Assembly: GCA_017395275.1 (NCBI GenBank)
Contig: JAFPVN010000206.1
Span: 1 to 15,654 of the forward strand
Source of the DNA: Candidatus Methanomethylophilaceae archaeon
GTDB lineage: Archaea; Thermoplasmatota; Thermoplasmata; Methanomassiliicoccales; Methanomethylophilaceae
Reading direction: 5' to 3'
Length of the DNA: 15,654 nucleotides
This document shows positions 7,244 to 15,195 of this stretch, in pieces. The notes below the pieces were generated by a model. The model made no database searches. It had not been told where the DNA came from and saw nothing but the letters and a program-made list of their open reading frames with translations. The position numbers were made by a program, and so were the translations under genes. Each line of letters opens with the position of its first letter. Within the stretch, counting starts at the first letter, position 1.

Positions 7244-10200
7244 TTATCTGTCGGTTATCTCCTCGATCCTCTCCTCAGTCTCGAGGTAGAGGTCCCTCAG
7301 TTTCTGCCTGTAATCGTCGGATGCGTCCCAAAGTCCCCTCTCTATCGCCTCTTCCAGGCGGTTGAGGATGTTCATCATCGCATAGGGGTTGACGTCCTGC
7401 ATCCATTCCTTCGTGTCCTCGTCCAGCAGGAACTTGTCCGCCAGACCGTCGTACATCCAGTCCTCGGTGACATCGGACGTGGCGCCCCATGCCATCGTGA
7501 ATTCCGTGAGGTTGGCCATCTCGGATGCTCCGCGGTATCCGTGCTCCTTCAGGCCGTTTATGAACTTGGGGTTGAGCACCTTGGAACGGAACACGTATCT
7601 CAGCTCCTCCTTGGTGTCCCTTATTTTTGTTTTCTTGGGGTCGGATCCGTCGCCCATGTAGGTGACCGCGTCCTTCTTACCATAGGCGCGGACGAAGGAG
7701 TTCATGCCTCCCAGATACTCGTACACGTCGTCGCAGTCGAGAAGATCTATCTCCCTGTCGGGCATGTTCTTGACGGTGGCCTCGACGTTGGAGAATCTGC
7801 GGATGAACTCCTCTCTCATCTTCACGCCGTGGTTGCCTCTGGAGTAGCCGTTGCTGCACCAGTCCAGATACACGTCGGCGAGGTCCTGCACGGTCTGCCA
7901 TGTTCCCGCCTCGATTGCTTTGTTCACACCGGTACCGTAACCGCCCGGCGGCGCACCGAAGATGCGCACGGCGTTCCTCATGCGGGCCTCGTCCGGCGTG
8001 AGTCCGCTAGCAATTCCGTCCACTATGTCCTTCCTGAGATTCGCTGCGAGGGCGTTGTCCTCGTCGTCCTCGTCAAGGGAGGCGACCAGATTGACCGCGT
8101 CGTCGATCATGTCTATGAGATTCGGGAATGTGTCCCTGAAGAGTCCGGTGATGTTCACCGTGACATCCACCCTCGGCCTTCCCAGTTCCTTCAGCGGCAC
8201 GACCTCCAGGTCCACCACCTGTCCGCCCGTGCGGGACCATACCGGTCTGACTCCGAACAACCAGAGGATGTATGCGACGTCATCCCCGCCGGTCTTCATG
8301 GTGTCCGTCGCCCAGATCACGAAACCGATCTCCCTTGGATACTCCCCTTTCTCGGAGACGTAGCGCTCGATCATCTGGTCGGCCATCCTCTTCCCTATCT
8401 CCCATGATACCTTCGAAGGTATCGCGTCGGGGTCCAGAGCGAAGTAGTTCCTCCCCATGGGAAGGATGTCGGCATTGCCCCTCGTGGGTGCACCTGAGGG
8501 TCCCGGAAGCACGTATCCGCCCGCCATCCCGTGCAGGAGGTTGCCGATCTCGTCGGACATGCGCATTATATTCGGGACGACGGAGAGGCACATGTAACGC
8601 ACCGAATCCCTCAGTTCGTCGGAGATCCTGCCGTGCTTCTCCAGTATGTACGATTCGCATTTTTCAAGTTCATAGCCGCATCCGCGGGCGAATACGATGA
8701 AATCCATGACCTCGGCGTCCGCCCTGTCCGTAACAATGCTGTTAAGCTCTCCGGAAGGGGACGTTCCTGAAGGGTCGGCTATGGCCGCCTGTATATCTAT
8801 GCCAAGATTGGATGAGAATGCGTCCCTGAGGCTCTTCACGGGGCCGTTGTCCAGCCTCATGAGGGAATACACCATGTCGTCGAGATGCGTCTCAGAAGGA
8901 ACCCTTCCAAGCACATGGAGGTCGGATCTGACAAGCGCGTCCTTGACCTCCGAGAGATGTTCATGCAGCGGTATGATGTACTTTTCAAATCCTTCTGCCC
9001 CAGGATCCTCCTCCAGGCCGAGGTCGTCCAGCATCTTGTGCTCCTTGACGGCATCGTAGACGTTCTTCACCAATTCCTTCCTGCGTTCGGGGTCGGGCGT
9101 GTCCTTGTTCGCTATGTACAGCTGCAGGGGGCCTTCCACCTGCGCGATGTCGTCGTATTCTCCCGCGCGGGCCATGGACGGGGGCATGTGTCCGATGAGC
9201 ACGCTCTCTATCCTGCGCTTGCACTGGATGCCCTCTCCGGGGTCGTCCACGATGTAGATGTAGAGGTTGGGCATGTTGCCCAGCACGAAATCGGGATTGC
9301 ACTTGTTGGACATCCCCGTGTTCTTCCCCGGCAGCCACTCGAGGGTGCCGTGCGTGCCCACGTGGACTATGACATCCGCCCTGAACACGTCCTTCAGCCA
9401 TCTGTAGTACGCTATGTACTGGTGCTGGGTGAACAGAATCGGACTGTGGATGTCCTGCTCCATCTTGTCGGCGGAACCCCTCAGGGGCTGGTATCCGACG
9501 AACACGTTCCCTTTTCTGATGCCGGGGATGATGATCCTCTTCCCGTCGACGCATATCTCCCCGGGAGGCTGTCCCCAGTCGTTCTCCACCATCTTCCGGT
9601 CCCATCCGGGTACCGTTTCGTTGTAATCCTCGATGTAATCCTTCGAATCCACGAGGTCGACCGCCTTCTTCCTCATGGTCTCAAGGGACAGGTTGTCCAG
9701 ATCGTTGGTCACCCCCGACAGAATCTCATCGATCAGCGCACGCCCGTTCTCGGGTACGTTCTCGATCGAATATCCGCGTCCCGACATCTCCTTCAGCAGC
9801 GATGCGATGCTCTCCATGGAATCCAGTCCGGCGGCGTTTCCTATCACTCCGGAATTGGGCCTGGACTGCCAGAAGAGTATCGCCACCCTCTTCTCGGATG
9901 CGGGTATATGTCTGAGTCTGGCCCACCTGTAGGCCATGTCCACGACGGCCTCTATCCTGTCGGGGATGGGTATGCTGCGCTTCATGCGGGTCTTCTTCGG
10001 TGTGTATGCTATCGGTACGGTGATTATGTCCCCGTCTATCTCGGGGAACGCCACGTTGTTGACGATGGCATGCTTGTTCAGACCGATCTTGTCGTCCTCG
10101 AAGTCATGGTAGTCGCCGGTGACCGCCATGGTGTTGAGCATCGGGACGTCCAGCAGTTTTGAGTAGAAGTTGTCCTCGTCGGCTATGCCCACGCCCATCT

Positions 10201-11008
10201 CGTCGCGGGTGTTGTACATAACGGAGAACTGGGTGTGGATTATCACCGCATCCACCAGGGGTCTTCCGTTGTCGAGGAAGAACTCACGGAAGGTGTCCTC
10301 GGTGCTCCATTCCCCCTCCCGCTTATACGAAACGGCCTGGAAGAACACGGGGAGCGCGTTCATACCCCTGCGTTCAATCTCCTCCACCAAAGCATCAATC
10401 GCATCCAGATTGCTGTAGATCCATGCGCTGCTGGCGAAGAGTATCCCGATGGTCATCTTATCCGGATCCAGCGTCCTCAGGTAGTCCTCGCGGGAAATGT
10501 CCCTGTCCATGCCCTTGTGGTAGTATCCGTGGTGCCTCTGCACGATCGGTTCCGGCGGCGGTACCTGCGTGAAACCCATCTGGTATGCAACGCAGTGGAG
10601 CATACCGTAATCGTTGTCCGGACCTCTGGACGCGGCATACTTGGCGAGGTCCGCGTACTCGTCGTCGGTGCCTGTGAAGAGCGGGCGGTTGAGGATGGTG
10701 ATCTCGGGGTTCCCGCTGAATATGAGAACGCGTCCGCGTATCTCCTTCAGAACGGTCTCGAACTTGTCGAACCTCTTGAAGCGATGGGTATCGGACATGC
10801 ACCTCATGAAGACGAAATCCGCCTGGCGGACGTGTCTCAGGAGTTCCTGATAGACAAGGACGTCGTCGTCCGCGTCCTCGGTGTTGAGCGCGTAAACCTC
10901 CGGAATGACGCCCACGTCGCGGAGCCTCTCCGCGGGATCGGACATGAATTTGGCGTCCGCCGTCTGAGTCGAAAGGAACACGATCCTCATAACGGCGTTA
11001 TCGTCCAT
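7244..11008 (-). CDS. cobN: CobN cobaltochelatase large subunit, operon copy
   Basis: A 1254-residue CobN/ChlH-family protein, the large subunit that binds the tetrapyrrole and metal ion for cobalt insertion in the cobalamin pathway. The family signature HVGTHGTLEWLPGK starts at H549. Also family-like are VDDPGEGIQCKRR, the GGYVLPGPSGAPTRG segment and GFVIWATDTMKTGGDDVAYILWLFGVRPVW. The length is normal for the family. The frame is open upstream to 11116, but I chose the ATG at 11008 (MDDNAVMRIVFLST): a TATA box lies about 24 bases before it, the upstream residues look unrelated, and GGAGG only one base away could not serve as a normal ribosome site. ATG at 10990 (MRIVFLST) is the alternative. 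It heads an operon with chlI and chlD and is divergent from a second cobN with the same C-terminal EERIEEITDR. Confidence 0.94.
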   Translation of the reverse strand: MDDNAVMRIVFLSTQTADAKFMSDPAERLRDVGVIPEVYALNTEDADDDVLVYQELLRHVRQADFVFMRCMSDTHRFKRFDKFETVLKEIRGRVLIFSGNPEITILNRPLFTGTDDEYADLAKYAASRGPDNDYGMLHCVAYQMGFTQVPPPEPIVQRHHGYYHKGMDRDISREDYLRTLDPDKMTIGILFASSAWIYSNLDAIDALVEEIERRGMNALPVFFQAVSYKREGEWSTEDTFREFFLDNGRPLVDAVIIHTQFSVMYNTRDEMGVGIADEDNFYSKLLDVPMLNTMAVTGDYHDFEDDKIGLNKHAIVNNVAFPEIDGDIITVPIAYTPKKTRMKRSIPIPDRIEAVVDMAYRWARLRHIPASEKRVAILFWQSRPNSGVIGNAAGLDSMESIASLLKEMSGRGYSIENVPENGRALIDEILSGVTNDLDNLSLETMRKKAVDLVDSKDYIEDYNETVPGWDRKMVENDWGQPPGEICVDGKRIIIPGIRKGNVFVGYQPLRGSADKMEQDIHSPILFTQHQYIAYYRWLKDVFRADVIVHVGTHGTLEWLPGKNTGMSNKCNPDFVLGNMPNLYIYIVDDPGEGIQCKRRIESVLIGHMPPSMARAGEYDDIAQVEGPLQLYIANKDTPDPERRKELVKNVYDAVKEHKMLDDLGLEEDPGAEGFEKYIIPLHEHLSEVKDALVRSDLHVLGRVPSETHLDDMVYSLMRLDNGPVKSLRDAFSSNLGIDIQAAIADPSGTSPSGELNSIVTDRADAEVMDFIVFARGCGYELEKCESYILEKHGRISDELRDSVRYMCLSVVPNIMRMSDEIGNLLHGMAGGYVLPGPSGAPTRGNADILPMGRNYFALDPDAIPSKVSWEIGKRMADQMIERYVSEKGEYPREIGFVIWATDTMKTGGDDVAYILWLFGVRPVWSRTGGQVVDLEVVPLKELGRPRVDVTVNITGLFRDTFPNLIDMIDDAVNLVASLDEDDEDNALAANLRKDIVDGIASGLTPDEARMRNAVRIFGAPPGGYGTGVNKAIEAGTWQTVQDLADVYLDWCSNGYSRGNHGVKMREEFIRRFSNVEATVKNMPDREIDLLDCDDVYEYLGGMNSFVRAYGKKDAVTYMGDGSDPKKTKIRDTKEELRYVFRSKVLNPKFINGLKEHGYRGASEMANLTEFTMAWGATSDVTEDWMYDGLADKFLLDEDTKEWMQDVNPYAMMNILNRLEEAIERGLWDASDDYRQKLRDLYLETEERIEEITDR

Positions 11009-11027
11009 GCCTCCGCGATTATTTTGA

Positions 11028-11037
11028 TTTATAAAAA
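11028..11037 (-). promoter_or_regulatory. Probable TATA box for the cobN-chlI-chlD operon
   Basis: On the minus strand this reads TTTTTATAAA, centred about 24 bases before the ATG at 11008. It supports that start codon and a leaderless operon mRNA. By contrast, chlI and chlD inside the operon have Shine-Dalgarno-like sequences, as expected for internal genes. Confidence 0.6.
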
Positions 11038-11064
11038 GGCAAGGAGACCGGTTCCGATGATGTG

Positions 11065-11081
11065 TTGGCAATAACAGCCAA
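11065..11081. promoter_or_regulatory. Candidate operator: TTGGC-N7-GCCAA dyad
   Basis: TTGGC, seven bases, GCCAA forms a perfect 5-bp inverted repeat about 30 bp upstream of the TATA box for the cobN operon. The position suits a dimeric regulator site. I do not recognise the motif as that of a named archaeal regulator. Confidence 0.3.
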
Positions 11082-11116
11082 TTGATGAAAAAACAATGGT
11101 TTTTCGATACACTCAC

Positions 11117-11193
11117 GGGGTATTTTATTGAAAAATGTCAAAAAATCGAATACCCTGGAGCGGTATAGGCCTCGAAAATAGGATTAATACCCT
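11117..11193. promoter_or_regulatory. Candidate regulatory site: three AATACCC motifs between the cobN genes
   Basis: AATACCCT occurs at 11149-11156 and 11186-11193 on the plus strand, the two copies being 37 bp apart and both continuing as a base then GA. The reverse form GGGGTATT lies at 11117-11124. The first and second motifs make an inverted pair (GGGTATT, then AATACCC). They sit in the 214-bp region between the divergent cobN genes, on the side nearer the plus-strand gene. A shared binding site for a metal or cobalamin-responsive regulator is an inference. No B12 riboswitch was recognised here. Confidence 0.4.
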
Positions 11194-11213
11194 AGAATGA
11201 TATCGTTTCGGTT

Positions 11214-11218
11214 GGTGA
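11214..11218 (+). promoter_or_regulatory. Shine-Dalgarno-like site for the second cobN
   Basis: GGTGA is found four bases before the GTG start at 11223 and matches the 3' side of the archaeal consensus AGGAGGTGAT. It favours GTG at 11223 over the in-frame ATG at 11241. Unlike the operon copy of cobN, this gene shows no obvious TATA box at leaderless distance. Confidence 0.45.
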
Positions 11219-11222
11219 GATA

Positions 11223-14200
11223 GTGGTAACGTTAGCCGTGATGGGCATCTGCGTCAAGGACGGGCGCGTCATGGATTACGCCAAGTCCAAGCTCGCAGGT
11301 TACGATCTCACCGTCCACTATGTCGACAGCGTCGCCCTCGACGAGGACCTCGACAGACTCGCCGACTTCATCAGATTGGTCCCCTCGCTGGATTTCATGA
11401 TGATCCACGTCCACGGCGACGTATCGTTCTTCCGCCACTTCGACGAGGTCAGGAAGGCCCTGGAAGCCAGTAAGGTGTCCGCCATACTGCAGTGCACCGA
11501 GGCGGAGACCACCCTCCAGTACAGGTACCTGTTCAGGCAGGGGGACGACGATTACGACCGCATACTGAAGTATCAGGAGATAAACGGCGACGACAACATG
11601 TACGCCACCGCCGTATGGGCACTGAACACCTTCGGCGGACTGCATCTGGAGATCCCCGAACCCATACAGCCGATGACCGAAGGTGTCTATCATCCGGACA
11701 GGGGAACGATGCCCATAGCGAAGGGAACGAAGGGCATCGACAACTCCGAGAGACCGGTGATAGCGGTGTTCTTCCACCAGAAGTACTGGCTGGTGCACAA
11801 CACCGATGCGATCGACTTCCTCATCAGGGAGGTGGAGGCCACGGGGGCCGTCGCGCTCCCGATATTCATGGTCACCCACGAGAACAACCGCATAGGGTCC
11901 ATCGGCATACGCAACATAATCGACAAGTACCTGATACGCGACGGCAAACCCATAGTGGACTGCGTGGTGAACACCATGGGGTTCTCCCAGACCGTCATAG
12001 CCGATCCGGGGACGGGTACCCAGATATCCCACGACAACTTCTTCGCGAGGCTCAACGTACCCGTGATACAGGCCATATCGCTGTACAATCCCCCGAAGCA
12101 GTGGCTGGACAGCCCCCTCGGACTCAACGCGGCGGACATCGCCATGAGCGTCGTCAATCCAGAATACGACGGCCAGATAGACCTTGTCCCGTACGGCGGA
12201 TCCGAGATGGACGAGGAGGGATTCTACAGGCAGGTACCCATCGAGGACAGGTGCAGGATGATCGCCGACACCGCCTACAGATGGGCGATGCTCAGGCACA
12301 TACCCAATTCCAAGAAGAGGATAGCGATACTCATCTACATGTACCCGCCGAGGCAGGACCTGGCGGGCGGAGGTTACGGCCTGGACACGCTTCAGAGCGT
12401 ATCCGATATGCTCCGTTATCTGAAGGATGACGGGTACACCCTCGACTGGCTGCCCGAGGACGGCAGGGAACTCGTAGACCGCCTGTTGGCCGGAGTGACC
12501 AACGACGACAACTGGAAATCTGAGATACAGCTGCGCGAGGCATCCGTGGACACGGTATCCACCCTGCAGTACCTGGATTGGTTCAACGAACTTTCCGAAC
12601 AGGTCAGGAACAGATGGCTGGACGCCTGGGGGCACCCTCCGGGCGACCTGCATACGCTGGACGGGAAGTTCCTGCTTCCGGGGATAATGAACGGCAACGT
12701 GTTCATCGGATTCCAGCCCGATAGGGGCAAGTGCGACACCGAGGCTTATCACGACAGCCGCAAGGCGCCGCCGCATCAGTATCTGGCGTTCTACAGATGG
12801 TTGAAGCACGTCTTCAAGGCCGCAGGAGTTATCCATGTCGGTACCCACGGTACGCTGGAGTGGCTCCCCGGTAAGGGTGCCGGACTCTCAAAGGACTGCG
12901 ATCCCGACATCATCCTGGGCAACATCCCCAACATAAACCCGTACATCATCGACAACCCCGGCGAGGGGATGCAGGCCAAGCGCCGCAGCTACGCTGTGAT
13001 AACCACTCACATGATCCCCGCCATGACACGTTCGGGCGGTTACGACGAGATAAACGAGCTGGAGAGCGTGGTGCAGGCGTACATCAAAGCGAAAGAATAC
13101 CAGCAGGAGGAGAAGCTGCCGTCAATCCTGCAGTCGATGAAAGAGGTGTGCGTGAAACTCAATTTCCTCAAGGACCTCGGTATCGCGGAGGATTGCGGCA
13201 CCGACGTCATCGCAACCAACGCGGACCGCATCTACGATTACATACTGGACATAAAGGACGCCATGATCAAGGACGGTCTCCACATCCTGGGAGAGGTCCC
13301 TTCCGGCGAACGCATGGACGAGATGGTCTATTCGTTGGTGAGATACAGGAACGCCGATATCCCCTCACTGAGGGAGACAGTTGCATCATCATTCGGTCTG
13401 GACATGGAGGATCTTCTGAAGGATCCGTCTGGCATGCTCCCCGACGGCAGGCTGAAGGGAGAGGCCTCCGACGAGATCGATGCGTTATCGTTCGAGATTG
13501 TCAAAGGCATCCAGGAACGCGGTTTCGACCTTGCAGAGTGTCAGAAATTCGCCGATTCCATGATAGAAGGCGACAAGGAAGACCTCCACAAGGTGGTGGA
13601 GTTCATCTGCGGATTCCTGCGCGACGCCATCGGCCATATGACGGATGAGCTGACGAGCATCACCGATGCCCTCAACGGAGAATACGTCCTTCCGGGACCG
13701 TCCGGATGTCCCGGAAGGGGCAGGGCGCAGATCCTTCCCACAGGGAGGAACTTCTATTCAATAGATCCCGACGGGGTGCCATGGCACTCCAGCTGGGAGA
13801 TCGGTTCGAAGATGGCCGAGCAGATGGTCGAGAGGTACGTCAAGGACAACGGAACGTACCCGCAGAGCGTCGGGATCATCCTCTGGGCCACGGACACCAT
13901 GAAGACCGGCGTGGATGATGTGTCATACATAATGAGGCTCATGGGCCTGCGCCCCGTTTGGACGGGCTACGGAGGCCGTGTGAAGGAATTGGAGGTCATC
14001 CCCCTGTCGGAGTTGGGCAGACCGAGGATCGACGTCACGATGCGCATCAGCGGGCTTTTCAGGGACACCTTCCCCAACCTGTGCAGGATATTGGATGAAG
14101 GTGTGATGAAGATCGCCGGACTCGACGAGGACGACGATTCCAACTACCTCGCTGCGAATTTGAGAAAAGATACGGTGGAGGCCATCGCCGCGGGCATTCC

Positions 14201-14954
14201 CGCAGACCAGGCCCGCAGGCAGGCCAGCATAAGGGTGTTCGGAGACGCTCCCGGGGATTACGGATGCGGCATATCCAACGCCATCGAGACCGGTGCGTGG
14301 CATACGGTGTGCGATCTCGGCGACATCTACGTGAAGAACGGATGCTACGCCTATGGGAAGGGACTGCAGGGCGAGGCGTATCCAGAACTGTTCAGGAAGC
14401 GTCTGGGTTCCATGGATGTCACGGTCAAGAACCACAACACGAGGGCGGTCGACATGCTGGACATGGACGATGACATGGACAATCTGGGCGGTATGAACGC
14501 CGCCGTGAGGGCCATCAGGAAGAAGGATCCCGTGTCGTTCATGGGAGACTCCTCGGATACCGCGAATCTCAAGCTGCGCACAGCGGAAGAGGAGTGCGCC
14601 TACATATTCCGCAGCAAGATCGACAATCCGAAATGGCTGAACGGACTGAAGCAGCACGGGTTCGCAGGCGCCAAGGAGCTGTCGAAGCTGTTCGATTTCA
14701 CCGTGGGATGGTCCGCCACATCCGATATCGTGGAGAACTGGATGTACGACGACCTCGCCCAGCGCTTCGTCCTGGACGAGGAGACAAGGGAATGGATCAA
14801 GGACGAGAACCCCTACGCCATGGTATCCATGCTCTCGCGCCTGCAGGAGGCCATGGAGAGGGGATTCTGGGACGCCGATGCCGAGATGAGGGAGAAGCTC
14901 AAGGATGTTTACCTGGAGTTCGAGGAACGCATAGAGGAGATCACCGACAGGTGA
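11223..14954 (+). CDS. cobN: CobN cobaltochelatase large subunit, second divergent copy
   Basis: A 1243-residue CobN/ChlH-family protein, paralogous along its whole length to the divergent operon copy. The signature HVGTHGTLEWLPGK starts at H538. It is followed by IIDNPGEGMQAKRR, GEYVLPGPSGCPGRGRAQILPTGRNF and ILWATDTMKTGVDDVSYIMRLMGLRPVW, and it ends EERIEEITDR exactly as its neighbour does. The first 150 or so residues differ most between the two. It has no chlI or chlD of its own in the window, so it may use the neighbouring motor. The paralogue could serve a different metal, tetrapyrrole or growth condition; many methanogens carry several CobN homologues, and their division of labour is not settled. 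The start is GTG at 11223, with GGTGA four bases before it. Confidence 0.93.
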   Translation: MVTLAVMGICVKDGRVMDYAKSKLAGYDLTVHYVDSVALDEDLDRLADFIRLVPSLDFMMIHVHGDVSFFRHFDEVRKALEASKVSAILQCTEAETTLQYRYLFRQGDDDYDRILKYQEINGDDNMYATAVWALNTFGGLHLEIPEPIQPMTEGVYHPDRGTMPIAKGTKGIDNSERPVIAVFFHQKYWLVHNTDAIDFLIREVEATGAVALPIFMVTHENNRIGSIGIRNIIDKYLIRDGKPIVDCVVNTMGFSQTVIADPGTGTQISHDNFFARLNVPVIQAISLYNPPKQWLDSPLGLNAADIAMSVVNPEYDGQIDLVPYGGSEMDEEGFYRQVPIEDRCRMIADTAYRWAMLRHIPNSKKRIAILIYMYPPRQDLAGGGYGLDTLQSVSDMLRYLKDDGYTLDWLPEDGRELVDRLLAGVTNDDNWKSEIQLREASVDTVSTLQYLDWFNELSEQVRNRWLDAWGHPPGDLHTLDGKFLLPGIMNGNVFIGFQPDRGKCDTEAYHDSRKAPPHQYLAFYRWLKHVFKAAGVIHVGTHGTLEWLPGKGAGLSKDCDPDIILGNIPNINPYIIDNPGEGMQAKRRSYAVITTHMIPAMTRSGGYDEINELESVVQAYIKAKEYQQEEKLPSILQSMKEVCVKLNFLKDLGIAEDCGTDVIATNADRIYDYILDIKDAMIKDGLHILGEVPSGERMDEMVYSLVRYRNADIPSLRETVASSFGLDMEDLLKDPSGMLPDGRLKGEASDEIDALSFEIVKGIQERGFDLAECQKFADSMIEGDKEDLHKVVEFICGFLRDAIGHMTDELTSITDALNGEYVLPGPSGCPGRGRAQILPTGRNFYSIDPDGVPWHSSWEIGSKMAEQMVERYVKDNGTYPQSVGIILWATDTMKTGVDDVSYIMRLMGLRPVWTGYGGRVKELEVIPLSELGRPRIDVTMRISGLFRDTFPNLCRILDEGVMKIAGLDEDDDSNYLAANLRKDTVEAIAAGIPADQARRQASIRVFGDAPGDYGCGISNAIETGAWHTVCDLGDIYVKNGCYAYGKGLQGEAYPELFRKRLGSMDVTVKNHNTRAVDMLDMDDDMDNLGGMNAAVRAIRKKDPVSFMGDSSDTANLKLRTAEEECAYIFRSKIDNPKWLNGLKQHGFAGAKELSKLFDFTVGWSATSDIVENWMYDDLAQRFVLDEETREWIKDENPYAMVSMLSRLQEAMERGFWDADAEMREKLKDVYLEFEERIEEITDR

Positions 14955-14967
14955 TTTTTGATTCTTT
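14954..14967 (+). terminator. Possible T-rich terminator after the second cobN
   Basis: ATTTTTGATTCTTT begins at the last base of the stop codon. Archaeal polymerases often stop at T-rich stretches without a hairpin, so this could end the cobN transcript. The T runs are short and broken, which makes the call weak. Confidence 0.3.
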
Positions 14968-15195
14968 GAATACTATCGGCTGCAAAACTTGGAAAGTTGT
15001 GAAGTTTTGTAGCGATAACACACTGTGACACGTCATGCGCGATACGAATTGTTCAGGCGATATTTGTGAACCCGTGAACTCATATCCCGTCTGACAACGA
15101 AGTTATTTGAGAACACTATAGGCACTCAAAGGTGTACCCAGCAGTCCAGAGACGCAGAGTGGACATTCCGGAAGACTGCGGATATCGCTGCCCGT
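14955..15195. other. Intergenic gap with a hairpin and a short direct repeat
   Basis: About 240 bp between two convergent genes. It contains the strong hairpin at 14975-15016 and a direct repeat GTGAAC-CC-GTGAAC at 15066-15079. No open frame of interest and no tRNA-like fold were seen. Confidence 0.6.
14975..15016. other. Strong hairpin of unknown role downstream of cobN
   Basis: GCTGCAAAACTT (14979-14990) pairs with AAGTTTTGTAGC (15002-15013) over 12 positions, one of them a G-U pair if transcribed from the plus strand. The loop is 11 bases. ATC (14975-14977) and GAT (15014-15016) extend the stem past one bulged G. No run of T follows on either strand, so it is not a bacterial-type terminator. 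It could be an mRNA 3' structure, a small RNA element or a protein site. Confidence 0.55.

Noticed and set aside
7223..8407. 394-codon plus-strand open frame antisense to cobN
   Set aside because: It is a codon-bias shadow of the clear CobN frame on the other strand, with no family signature.
11009..11222. Cobalamin riboswitch before a cobN gene
   Set aside because: No B12-box-like sequence or multi-stem fold could be recognised, and a leaderless start leaves no leader for the minus-strand gene.
11232..12848. 538-codon minus-strand open frame antisense to the second cobN
   Set aside because: It is a long shadow frame in GC-rich coding DNA. The plus frame carries the CobN signature.
14975..15016. 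Hairpin as a Rho-independent terminator
   Set aside because: No T run follows the stem on either strand.
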